Virus record (IMG/VR): IMGVR_UViG_3300046167_000978
Span: 1 to 31,440 of that record
DNA: 31,440 nucleotides
Direction: 5' to 3' (one strand)
From: a virus
The position numbers were made by a program, and so were the translations under genes. Positions 1 through 7,242 of this stretch are shown here, piece after piece. Position 1 is the first letter of the stretch. Every line of letters begins with the position of its first letter. The notes under the pieces are model-generated. The model saw only the letters and a program-made list of their open reading frames with translations. It was not told where the DNA came from and searched no databases.

Positions 1-225
1 ATGATCGATCCCACCCCAAATGAAATGCAGGCCATGAGCGTTGGCGGCCAATATGGTGGCGAATACCTCGAGAGTATCGGCAAATCGGATCTCGCCACCC
101 TGACTGAGACCGAGTGGGATCGCTTCCTTGATGCGGTCATTACCGGATATTGCGATCAACTGCGCGCGCTGGTGGGACAAGACCGCACTCGGCTCGACGC
201 TATGACACCGGAGGTGCCCCTTTGA
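1..225 (+). CDS. small phage protein, DUF6511-like
   Basis: This 74-residue protein starts with an ATG at the first base of the window, so a longer form beginning upstream cannot be excluded. It is acidic and probably helical, with a Trp-containing LTETEWDRFLDAVITGYCD stretch in the middle. The pattern resembles the small DUF6511 proteins that sit beside phage replication genes, but that match is from memory and tentative. Its stop codon overlaps the next start (TGATG), so it is translationally coupled to the primase gene. It has no visible catalytic motif, signal peptide or membrane segment, and its function is unknown. Confidence 0.65.
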   Translation: MIDPTPNEMQAMSVGGQYGGEYLESIGKSDLATLTETEWDRFLDAVITGYCDQLRALVGQDRTRLDAMTPEVPL

Positions 226-2549
226 TGGTTAATACATCGTATATGGCGCGCTTCGGCGCTCGGCTGGTCACCAATGGCTATGGCATCCTGCCAATCGGTC
301 CGGGCACCAAAAAGCCTGGCCAGTTTAAGCGTGGAGTATGGGCAGACTACCCCGAGTGGAACCGGCACACCGAACGCCCAACCACGGAGGTTGAGGTGAC
401 GACATGGTCGACTTGGCCAGAGTGTGGCATCGGTCTTGTTGGCGGCACGGTTGCAGCTGTCGATATTGATGTGGTTGAGGATGCGGAACTGGCGCTCCAC
501 ATTGAGCAATTGGCGCGTGAACGTTTGGGGGATACGCCCGCACTGCGCATCGGTAAGGCGCCAAAACGGATGCTGATTTATCGCACAGAAACCCCTTTCC
601 GGGGTATCAAACGTCATCCGCTGGAGGTGCTTTGTCTGGGTCAGCAGTTCGTGGCCTACGCCAACCACCCGGACACGGGCGCGCCCTATGCCTGGCCAGA
701 GGAAGGGCTGGCTGATCTCGATATCACGGAGCTGCCTGAAATCACCGCAGAGATGGCGCGCGCCTTTCTTGACGAGGCCTATGCATTGTTGCCCGAACAT
801 CTGCGGCAACGTGGCCTTGCGACAGGATCACCTGCCACGGAGCACCTGCAGGCCCACAGCCAAATGGGGACATTGCCAGCCATTGAGACTGCGCTGAAAT
901 GTCTGCCAAATGCAGAGTTGGATTATGACAGCTGGGTGCGGATTGGCATGGCGCTGAAGGGGGCGCTTGGTGAGGCTGGGGGCGATATCTTTGCTGGCTG
1001 GTCAGCGCAGGCGGCCAAGGACGTGCCCAGCACCACAATGAAGGCCTGGGCCAGCTTCAAACCCGATCGCATTGGCGCCGGCACGATCTACCACCTCGCC
1101 ATGGAGCGCGGCTGGCAACCTGATGCATCACTGCGCTTTGATGGATCGACGGCCCGCGATGAACAGCATCCTGCAGCGGATCTCTTGTCGAAGCTGGGAG
1201 GGCATTCCGAGGTTCATGAGGAACCTTCGGCCACCTCGACATTCACGCTGGCCATACCGGATGGATTAGTGGGTGATTTGACCGATTACATGCTGTCAAC
1301 AGCCCGGCGTCCTCAGCCGCTTTTGTCGCTCGGCGCCAGTCTCTGCGCGATTGGTGCGCTCATGGGGCGGCAGTATCGCACCGAGAGCAACCTGCGCTCT
1401 AACCTCTATGTCGTGGGCATTGCGGATAGCGGATCAGGCAAGAACCACGCCCGCGAGATCATCAACGAGGTCTTTTTTGAGGCGGGGCTGGCCCATCATC
1501 TCGGTGGCAACAAGATCGCCTCCGGGGCGGGGCTGCTTACCGCGCTGCATCGCCAGCCTGCGATCCTGTTCCAGATCGATGAGTTTGGCATGTTTCTGGC
1601 AGCGGCGGCCGACCGGCGGCGCAGTCCGCGCCATATCACCGAAATCCTCGACAACATGACCGAGCTTTACACGGCCGCGGGCGGGATATTTCTTGGTGCG
1701 GAATATGCCAACCGTGATGGCTCAAACGAGCGGAGGGATATCAATCAACCCTGCCTGAGTGTCTATGGCACCACGACGCCTTTGCACTTCTGGGGCGCAT
1801 TGCAGGGCGCAAACGTCGTCGATGGCTCGCTGGCCCGCTTTCTAATCCTGCCGAGTGATGAGGATTACCCGGACGAGAACATCGCTGTTGGTATTCGGCA
1901 GGCCCCAACGGCACTGATCCGGGACCTGCAGTGCGTGGCCGCAGGCGGCTTGCTCCAGAAGGGCAATCTGATAGGCAAAACCGCGGACCAGAACACCACC
2001 GTGACGCCGATGATCGTGCCGATGACTGAGGAGGCTCGCGCACGGTTCAAGGCGCTCAGTCTCGAGTTGACAGGGGAGTTACGCGCAGCAGCGGGAACGG
2101 CATGTACAGCGATCCTAGCGCGTATCGGCGAAAACGCATTGAAACTGGCATTAATCGTCGCAGTAGGCCGTGATCCAGCGCGTCCTGAAATCGACCTCAC
2201 GGCAGCGGATTGGGCCATTGATTTTGTGCGGTATTTTGCGCAGCGGACCATGGCTGCGGTCGAGCGTCATGTGGCCGATACCGAGGTTGAGGCTCATCTT
2301 AAACGGCTCAAAGAAATCATTCGAAATGCTGGCGCGAAGGGGATCACCAAGTCCGAGATCACCCGCGCATCACAATGGTTGAAATCCCGCGATCGAAATG
2401 AGATTCTGGAGACACTGATCGAAAGTGGGGACATCACTACCGGCATGCGCGGCTCATCGACAAGGCAAGCCATGGTCTACCGGATGGCCAGATGGCATGG
2501 ACCCTGGCGAGATTTTTCAGGGCGCAAAATCAGTCAGAAGGAACCGTGA
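225..2549 (+). CDS. bifunctional DNA primase-polymerase / helicase-like replication protein
   Basis: The 774-residue protein is a phage primase-polymerase fused to an ATPase. Residues 1-190 look like a Prim-Pol (archaeo-eukaryotic primase) domain: GIGLVGG at 68-74, the metal-binding VDID at 79-82 and HPDTGAPYAW at 148-157. Residues about 225-300 resemble the PriCT primase-linker domain. From about residue 345 there is a DUF3987-type ATPase with a Walker A-like GIADSGSGKN near 398-407 and a Walker B-like ILFQIDEF near 447-454. It should prime phage DNA synthesis and unwind DNA. I chose the ATG at 225 because it overlaps the previous stop and has GGAGG ten bases upstream; an in-frame start at 150 would lie inside the upstream gene. 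It is the last gene before an AT-rich gap. Confidence 0.9.
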   Translation: MVNTSYMARFGARLVTNGYGILPIGPGTKKPGQFKRGVWADYPEWNRHTERPTTEVEVTTWSTWPECGIGLVGGTVAAVDIDVVEDAELALHIEQLARERLGDTPALRIGKAPKRMLIYRTETPFRGIKRHPLEVLCLGQQFVAYANHPDTGAPYAWPEEGLADLDITELPEITAEMARAFLDEAYALLPEHLRQRGLATGSPATEHLQAHSQMGTLPAIETALKCLPNAELDYDSWVRIGMALKGALGEAGGDIFAGWSAQAAKDVPSTTMKAWASFKPDRIGAGTIYHLAMERGWQPDASLRFDGSTARDEQHPAADLLSKLGGHSEVHEEPSATSTFTLAIPDGLVGDLTDYMLSTARRPQPLLSLGASLCAIGALMGRQYRTESNLRSNLYVVGIADSGSGKNHAREIINEVFFEAGLAHHLGGNKIASGAGLLTALHRQPAILFQIDEFGMFLAAAADRRRSPRHITEILDNMTELYTAAGGIFLGAEYANRDGSNERRDINQPCLSVYGTTTPLHFWGALQGANVVDGSLARFLILPSDEDYPDENIAVGIRQAPTALIRDLQCVAAGGLLQKGNLIGKTADQNTTVTPMIVPMTEEARARFKALSLELTGELRAAAGTACTAILARIGENALKLALIVAVGRDPARPEIDLTAADWAIDFVRYFAQRTMAAVERHVADTEVEAHLKRLKEIIRNAGAKGITKSEITRASQWLKSRDRNEILETLIESGDITTGMRGSSTRQAMVYRMARWHGPWRDFSGRKISQKEP

Positions 2550-2898
2550 TGATGCATAACATTCTGAAAGTATTATGGAAAACCTGTTCCTTCACGTCCT
2601 TCAATCTTTCAAGAGGATACCTATACCCCTCGCGTGTATGCGCGCGCGATTAAGAATAGAGAGAGACACCCTTTATAATTATATAATTAATTGAATTATT
2701 ATACATTACTATTGGATATCAACAGCTTAGAAGGGTGAAATCTTCATTCAAGGCCCCTTGAAGCCAAAGAATAATTCGCTGGGCGGCCCGTTCGCCCCGC
2801 ACCTGACCTGACCAGATCACCCTTCGGGGCCTGGCGAGAACGTAGCCTTCACCGGCCAGTCCTCTCGCCTCGCTCGCCAAACCGAAGAGGAGGTCTGC
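2550..2898. other. non-coding AT-rich region, candidate replication origin
   Basis: I see no credible gene in these 349 bases. At 2631-2648 there is an 18-bp perfectly alternating pyrimidine-purine run (a Z-DNA-prone sequence). It is followed at 2672-2713 by a tract in which only three of 42 bases are G or C. That tract contains a perfect TATAAT at 2674-2679, but its best -35 match (TTAAGA, 2650-2655) is poor. A near-perfect palindrome, TTCAAGGCCCCTTGAA, lies at 2747-2762. The position straight after the primase gene fits a phage origin with a DNA-unwinding element, but no iterons are evident, so this is inference. Confidence 0.4.
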
Positions 2899-3387
2899 AT
2901 GACCCAATCCACACACACACACCGCACCATCCTTGCCCTTGACCTGGGCACCACCACCGGCTGGGCCATTCGCGACTTTGACGGCCTGATCACCAGTGGC
3001 ACTGTCAGCTTTAAGCCCAGCCGCTATGATGGGGGTGGCATGCGCTATCTGCGCTTCACCAACTGGCTGACAGAGCTGGACCGACTTAGCGGTCCGATAG
3101 GAGCGATCTATTACGAAGAAGTCCGTTGTCACGCAGGCACCGATGCTGCCCATGTTTACGGCGGCCTCATGGCCTCACTGACCAGCTGGGGTGAGTTGCG
3201 CGGGGTGCCGTACCAAGGTGTCCCGGTGGGAACCATCAAAAAACACGCATCTGGCAAGGGCAACGCGCCCAAGCAGGCTATGATCGACGCTGCCCGCCAG
3301 CGCGGCTTCAACCCTGCAGATGACAACGAGGCGGACGCCATCGCGATCCTGCTCTGGGCGCTAGAGACGAAGGGGGGTGTGGCATGA
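2899..3387 (+). CDS. RuvC-like Holliday junction resolvase
   Basis: The 162-residue protein has the RNase H-like fold signature of RuvC-type nucleases. It shows a first catalytic Asp in ALDLGTTTGWAI (about residues 14-25), a Glu pair in IYYEEVRC (about 73-80) and a C-terminal acidic set in DDNEADAIAI (about 141-150). Length matches RuvC-family phage resolvases (about 150-170 residues). It would cut branched DNA made during phage replication or recombination before packaging. AGGAGG lies just upstream of the ATG. Its last four bases overlap the next gene (ATGA). Position beside the primase and the candidate origin supports a replication role. Confidence 0.88.
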   Translation: MTQSTHTHRTILALDLGTTTGWAIRDFDGLITSGTVSFKPSRYDGGGMRYLRFTNWLTELDRLSGPIGAIYYEEVRCHAGTDAAHVYGGLMASLTSWGELRGVPYQGVPVGTIKKHASGKGNAPKQAMIDAARQRGFNPADDNEADAIAILLWALETKGGVA

Positions 3388-3596
3388 GTGGCATGCGGTT
3401 TACACCTCGCGGCTACGGTGGTCATCGCCGTGACCCTGACCGGGTCAAGCGCGACGGCTGGTACGACCAAGGCGTGCTGGCTGTGAGCGTGGAGGACCAC
3501 CGGCTGACCTGGCCCGAGCGCGAATTAGTGGAACAACTGGGAACGAAACTCTATGGCAAACGCCCGCAGGGCAGGGAGGTACGTCATGGCCGATGA
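3384..3596 (+). CDS. small basic phage protein of unknown function
   Basis: This 70-residue protein is rich in Arg and Gly near its N-terminus (MRFTPRGYGGHRRDPDRVKR) and ends in another basic stretch. It overlaps the RuvC-like gene by ATGA and the next gene by 11 bases, which argues that it is a real, coupled member of the operon. A charged WPERELVEQLG segment could form a helix. I do not recognise a family; a nucleic-acid-binding role is only suggested by charge. Confidence 0.65.
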   Translation: MSGMRFTPRGYGGHRRDPDRVKRDGWYDQGVLAVSVEDHRLTWPERELVEQLGTKLYGKRPQGREVRHGR

Positions 3597-4011
3597 ATGG
3601 ACGCGGGCAATGGTGGCCGACCGCTTGGACCTCGCGGCGGACGTAATGCGGTCCATGCCGCCTGTGCGCCCGCAAGGCTATGTCAGCGCCTGGCCGGAAT
3701 ATGTCTCGACCTTCGCCGATCAAGTTGGGCAGGAGCAGCGGATGAAAAAGCCACTGCCCTCACCACGGATGATTACGCAGGCCGATGAGGCCATGCTCTG
3801 GCTGCGGTGGGTGGATAAGGACATCGGTGAGATCCTCTGGGCCCGCGCCAACCGCAAGGCCTGGAAGGGGATCTGCTGGGCGCATGGTGTCAGCCGGGCC
3901 ACGGCCAGTCGGCGGCACGAGTATGGGCTTGCCGTGGTTGTTTGGCGCTTGAACGGCCGAACTGTGCCGCGCAAGCGGTCGATGGATTATGTTATTCAGC
4001 GTACCGCTTGA
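3586..4011 (+). CDS. DUF6362-like small phage protein
   Basis: The protein of 141 residues begins MADEWTRAMVADRL, the form typical of DUF6362 proteins found after phage replication genes. I chose the ATG at 3586 over the in-frame ATG at 3553 because AGGGAGG lies at 3573-3579, about six bases upstream, and because the protein then begins like its relatives. The C-terminal half (DIGEILWARANRKAWKGICW, then VSRATASRRHEYG) looks like a helix-turn-helix, suggesting DNA binding. It is the last gene of the first operon; a GC-rich hairpin follows at 4019. The family name is from memory; the molecular role is unknown. Confidence 0.75.
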   Translation: MADEWTRAMVADRLDLAADVMRSMPPVRPQGYVSAWPEYVSTFADQVGQEQRMKKPLPSPRMITQADEAMLWLRWVDKDIGEILWARANRKAWKGICWAHGVSRATASRRHEYGLAVVVWRLNGRTVPRKRSMDYVIQRTA

Positions 4012-4018
4012 GTGATTA

Positions 4019-4042
4019 GGGCGGCAGAAAGTTCCGCCGCCC
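4019..4042 (+). terminator. GC-rich hairpin after the replication operon
   Basis: GGGCGGC (4019-4025) and GCCGCCC (4036-4042) form a perfect 7-bp stem with a 10-base loop, eight bases after the stop codon of the preceding gene. No T-tract follows, so it is not a classical rho-independent terminator; it may slow polymerase or protect the 3' end. Confidence 0.45.
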
Positions 4043-4190
4043 TGTCAACCCCTCTCATGCGCGCGAGACACTTTTCGGTGAGACATTGTAAGCCGTGACA
4101 GATGTCGATCGAGAGGCTAAAAGATTTGTAAGATGAGGGTCGTGTGGCTGAGAGAACCGGGTCTGTTTGGATGGGTTTATGGAGGTGCAA

Positions 4191-4319
4191 ATGGTGACCG
4201 GTTTTCCAAAAAAAACTGTCTCTGGTCGATTTTGTGAGACACGTAACCTATTGAAATTGAACGGGTCCCTTCTGTTTGTAACTGTATATGGGGGGGCTTG
4301 GTGCAACGCTTTCCAGTGA
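4191..4319 (+). CDS. possible 42-residue peptide with a strong ribosome binding site
   Basis: An ATG at 4191 follows GGAGG (4181-4185) by five bases, an excellent spacing, and opens a 42-residue frame starting MVTGFPKKTVSGRF and ending in TGA at 4317-4319. The peptide is basic at the N-terminus with a hydrophobic middle (LNGSLLFVTVYGG). It matches no family I know. Codon use is not like that of the neighbours. It could be a leader peptide or chance. Confidence 0.25.
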   Translation: MVTGFPKKTVSGRFCETRNLLKLNGSLLFVTVYGGAWCNAFQ

Positions 4320-4333
4320 CGCCCTCAAAAACA

Positions 4334-4461
4334 CCCGTTTCGTTTCGCTTTGCACGCAAACCCAAAGAAACAAGGGCCTAAGGGCCTGACAAACCACGCC
4401 TGAAACGAAATGGCCCTCGGACCCCCATTTCGTTTCGCGGCCCGAACCCGTTTCGTTTCGG
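4334..4461. repeat. three direct copies plus one inverted copy of CCCRTTTCGTTTCG
   Basis: Direct copies lie at 4334-4348, 4424-4438 and 4447-4461. An inverted copy lies at 4401-4413. The inverted copy and the second direct copy give 10-bp arms (GAAACGAAAT at 4402-4411 and ATTTCGTTTC at 4427-4436) separated by 15 bases. The last copy ends 21 bases before the start codon of a gene with a ParB-type N-terminal domain. Operator sites for autoregulation are a reasonable inference. Confidence 0.6.
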
Positions 4462-4482
4462 CACCTTTCCAAGGACATTCCC

Positions 4483-5715
4483 ATGGACGTTTTAGACCTG
4501 CCGCTTGAGCAGATCATTCCCTATGCGCGCAACCCGCGTAACAACGCGCAGGCTATCGCCACGGTGGCAGCCTCGATCCAGGAGTTTGGCTGGCGACAGC
4601 CCATCGTCGTCGACGAGGCGATGGTGGTTCTGGCCGGTCACACCCGGCTCGAAGCAGCCCGCAAACTCGGTCTTAAGACTGCGCCGGTGCATGTGGCCAA
4701 GGGTTTGACCGAGGCCCAAGCCCGCGCCTTCCGGATCATGGACAACCGCTCAAGCGAAAACGCCGAGTGGGACAAGGACTTGCTGAACCTCGAACTCGTG
4801 GACCTGCTGGAGGCTGATTTTGATCTGGGCTTGACCGGCTTCACTGAAGATGAGTTGAACGCGCTGATGTCGAGCCTCGACGAGGGCACAGGTCCGCAGG
4901 AGGGTGAGGACGATGTTCCGGAAACCCCCGAGGATCCGGTTAGCCGTCCCGGCGATCTTTGGATCCTTGGCAACCATCGGCTGCTCTGCGGTGACAGCAC
5001 CGTTGCCACAGATGTTGAGCGGGTTTTAAACGGGGTAACACCCCTCCTTATGGCGACAGATCCACCGTACGGTGTGGAATACGATCCCAGCTGGCGCAAC
5101 CAGGCTGGCGCGGCCAAGACCAAGCGCACCGGCAAGGTGCTGAACGACAACCGCGCTGACTGGCGTGAGGCCTGGGCGCTCTTCCCCGGCGATGTTGCCT
5201 ATGTCTGGCATGGCGCGCTGCATGCAGCGACCGTCGCGGAAAGCCTCGAGATCGCAGGCTTCACCATTCGGTCTCAAATCATCTGGGCGAAAGAACGGCT
5301 GGTTCTGAGCCGCGGGGATTATCACTGGCAGCACGAGCCCGCGTGGTACGCTGTCAAAAAGACGGGCAAAGGTCACTGGGCGGGTGACCGTAAGCAGACA
5401 ACCCTCTGGCATATCGCCAACAAGGATCAGGACGAAAAAACCGTACATGGGACGCAGAAGCCGGTGGAATGCATGCGGCGCCCGATCCTGAACAATTCGA
5501 GCCCAGGCCAAGCGGTCTATGAACCCTTCATGGGATCAGGGACCACACTGATTGCCGCCGAGACCACGGGTCGCGTCTGCCTCGGCATCGAGTTGAACCC
5601 TGCTTACATCGATGTGGCCGTCCAGCGTTGGCAGAAGTTTACGGGCAAGCAGGCCATGCTTGAAGGTGGCGATGCCACTTTCGACGACCTGAAGGCGGAG
5701 CGTGTAGCCACATGA
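4483..5715 (+). CDS. ParB-like nuclease domain / DNA methyltransferase fusion
   Basis: The 410-residue protein has a ParB/Srx-type N-terminal domain (about 1-110; LPLEQIIPYARNPRNN and VLAGHTRLEAARKLG). This is followed by a DNA N4/N6 amino-methyltransferase domain. The DPPYG motif IV (near residue 194) precedes the SAM-binding FMGSGTT motif I (near 349), an order typical of the beta class with the target-recognition region between them. It should methylate adenine N6 or cytosine N4 in phage or host DNA, perhaps for protection against restriction or regulation; the recognition site cannot be read from sequence. AAGGA at 4471-4475 supports the ATG. No restriction enzyme lies next to it, so it is an orphan. 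It overlaps the next gene by ATGA. Confidence 0.9.
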   Translation: MDVLDLPLEQIIPYARNPRNNAQAIATVAASIQEFGWRQPIVVDEAMVVLAGHTRLEAARKLGLKTAPVHVAKGLTEAQARAFRIMDNRSSENAEWDKDLLNLELVDLLEADFDLGLTGFTEDELNALMSSLDEGTGPQEGEDDVPETPEDPVSRPGDLWILGNHRLLCGDSTVATDVERVLNGVTPLLMATDPPYGVEYDPSWRNQAGAAKTKRTGKVLNDNRADWREAWALFPGDVAYVWHGALHAATVAESLEIAGFTIRSQIIWAKERLVLSRGDYHWQHEPAWYAVKKTGKGHWAGDRKQTTLWHIANKDQDEKTVHGTQKPVECMRRPILNNSSPGQAVYEPFMGSGTTLIAAETTGRVCLGIELNPAYIDVAVQRWQKFTGKQAMLEGGDATFDDLKAERVAT

Positions 5716-5933
5716 AACAGTCTCGCCTCATGTCGATGGTTGAAGCGATTACCAACGTGATCGTCGGCTACGGCCTTGCCGTGGTCACGCAAATCATCGT
5801 CTTCCCTTGGTTTGGGCTGCAAACAACATTAGGAGAAAATCTTGCTATGGGCGGGATATTCACGATCGTCAGCCTGATACGCTCGTTCCTCTTGCGCCGG
5901 CTCTTTGAGGCAGTCCGCCCCTCCGTCGACTAA
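5712..5933 (+). CDS. small membrane protein, DUF7220-like
   Basis: This 73-residue protein has two hydrophobic stretches, about residues 12-33 (AITNVIVGYGLAVVTQIIVF) and 44-60 (LAMGGIFTIVSLIRSFLL), separated by a short loop, and ends in a basic tail. It overlaps the methyltransferase gene by ATGA, so the two are coupled. The pattern recalls DUF7220 proteins, which often follow such methyltransferases in phages of this group; that assignment is from memory. Function is unknown. Confidence 0.7.
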   Translation: MKQSRLMSMVEAITNVIVGYGLAVVTQIIVFPWFGLQTTLGENLAMGGIFTIVSLIRSFLLRRLFEAVRPSVD

Positions 5934-6005
5934 CGTAATTGGTCCAAAGCTTATCTTTTCCTTTATGCGTTCGGAAATTACACTTTCTCCATAGCGGAGG
6001 TCCAA

Positions 6006-6629
6006 ATGACAGCGGATAAGCAGCACTGGGATAGCGTTTATGAAGCAAGGGCGGAGGACGAACTGACGTGGTTTGAGATGACGCCTGCGACATCACTGGA
6101 ATTTGTCAAAAGGCATCTTCGGATTGGTGACCCGCTTATTGATATCGGTGCAGGGGCTTCTCGTCTCGTGGACACATTGCTGGCCCAAGGTTACGGTCCG
6201 CTAACTGTCCTAGACCTTTCCGACACAGCCTTGGCAGTCAGCAAAAATCGACTGGGTACAAGAGCCAGTGATGTCAGTTGGATTGTTTCCGACATTACAG
6301 CATGGCAACCAAATCAAACATTCTCAGTTTGGCATGATCGAGCGGTCTTCCACTTTTTGGCGGGCACCGAAGATCGAGCTAGCTATGCGCGCGCCTTGTC
6401 TGAGGCACTTGGCCCAGGCGGTATTGCGATCATCGCCACGTTTGCGGACGACGGGCCTGAAAAATGCTCTGGACTCCCCGTTGCGCGATACTCTCCCGAA
6501 GCGCTAGCGCTTGAATTAAACCGGTTGCTGCCAGGCCAATTCGAAATGATTGATGCCAAACGCCACGTGCATGTGACGCCTAAAGGAAATGAACAGCGTT
6601 TCCAGTATAGTATCTTCCAGAAAAAGTGA
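6006..6629 (+). CDS. class I SAM-dependent methyltransferase
   Basis: The 207-residue protein has the Rossmann-type methyltransferase motif I LIDIGAGASRLVDTLL (about residues 44-59). An acidic residue follows at the end of strand 2 (TVLDLS) and an aromatic/acidic motif in strand 4 (WHDRAVFHF). The family acts on small molecules or proteins; the substrate here cannot be inferred. It has its own 72-base leader and a strong GGAGG (5996-6000) five bases from the ATG, unlike its overlapping neighbours. TTGGTC and TTTATG 17 bases apart at 5939 and 5962 are a weak possible promoter. It looks like cargo (a moron) rather than a core phage gene. Confidence 0.85.
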   Translation: MTADKQHWDSVYEARAEDELTWFEMTPATSLEFVKRHLRIGDPLIDIGAGASRLVDTLLAQGYGPLTVLDLSDTALAVSKNRLGTRASDVSWIVSDITAWQPNQTFSVWHDRAVFHFLAGTEDRASYARALSEALGPGGIAIIATFADDGPEKCSGLPVARYSPEALALELNRLLPGQFEMIDAKRHVHVTPKGNEQRFQYSIFQKK

Positions 6630-6690
6630 CCCTTAGAAATACCCTGGAGTGTCACGACGGGACTGAGTCCAAAGAACGGTAGCGTTGCGC

Positions 6691-6909
6691 TTAGATCAAG
6701 CCGAGGCCTTTCAGGCAGCTGGCTGTGTCCATCAGCTGATGAGTTGGAACCTCGACTGTGATGGTGAAGCTGTCGGCAAAGGTTCTGCCGTAAACGCCCC
6801 CATCGTCCATCAGGGCCATTTCGATCTCCTCAAGGACGACGATGATCCGACTGCGGTCGAAATGCTCGGGCAGGTTTCGGATGGGGAAGCGAATGCTGGT
6901 GGTTTCCAT
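6691..6909 (-). CDS. conserved small phage protein of unknown function
   Basis: The minus-strand frame gives 72 residues starting METTSIRFPIRNLPEHFDRS. I chose the ATG at 6909 because GGAG lies about nine bases upstream and the region upstream of it is the preceding gene read in another frame. The sequence alternates charged and hydrophobic residues (RIIVVLEEIEMALMDD) and ends in VEVPTHQLMDTASC. No signal peptide or membrane span. It forms a two-gene minus-strand unit with the gene at 6915-7127, five bases apart. Confidence 0.6.
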   Translation of the reverse strand: METTSIRFPIRNLPEHFDRSRIIVVLEEIEMALMDDGGVYGRTFADSFTITVEVPTHQLMDTASCLKGLGLI

Positions 6910-6914
6910 GGGGT

Positions 6915-7127
6915 TCACTCCGCGTGCTCGCCTTCCTTGAAGGCGCTGTCGGTGATGCGCTTCAGGAGTTCGGCGTAATAGTCGAGGTTGCCGACATGGC
7001 CCCAATGGACCGCGTCGAGGTGGGTGTCGAAGTGCTCTGCGCTCAGCGCCTGCAGCCGTGCGAGCATCGTGTCGATAGCGGCCTTTTTGGCGATGAACGC
7101 ATCTTTGGCTGTTGGTTGGTGGCTCAT
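6915..7127 (-). CDS. small helical phage protein of unknown function
   Basis: This 70-residue minus-strand protein starts MSHQPTAKDAFIAKKAAID and looks fully helical and amphipathic (MLARLQALSAEHFDTHLDAV, then NLDYYAELLKRITDSAF). It is the first gene of a two-gene minus-strand unit and is divergent from the terminase operon across a 115-base gap. Placement between the early and late modules suggests a regulatory or accessory role, but nothing in the sequence proves it. Confidence 0.6.
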   Translation of the reverse strand: MSHQPTAKDAFIAKKAAIDTMLARLQALSAEHFDTHLDAVHWGHVGNLDYYAELLKRITDSAFKEGEHAE

Positions 7128-7242
7128 CTCGAGGCGTCCTGAGTTGTGTTTTCTGCTGTCGTGAGCTTCGCTCTGGCGGTCAGGCTTATCCAGTGAATTC
7201 GACGCAAACCCATACGGTTAATCGCACTCTCGAGGTCTGCGA

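Larger units (their letters stand above)
4043..4482. other. long intergenic region upstream of the DNA methyltransferase
   Basis: This 440-base gap holds two copies of GTGAGACA (4078-4085 and 4234-4241), one possible very short gene (4191-4319) and a cluster of TTTCGTTTCG motifs (4334-4461). Open frames on the minus strand are repeat-driven and lack gene-like sequence, so I left them out. The density of repeated motifs suggests a control region for the downstream ParB-methyltransferase operon. Confidence 0.5.

Noticed and set aside
156-809. Minus-strand 217-residue frame opposite the primase
   Set aside because: No domain pattern; the plus-strand primase explains the region.
4248-4517. Minus-strand 89-residue frame with RNETG and RETKW
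   Set aside because: The residues come from the repeated TTTCGTTTCG motif read backwards, and there is no ribosome binding site.
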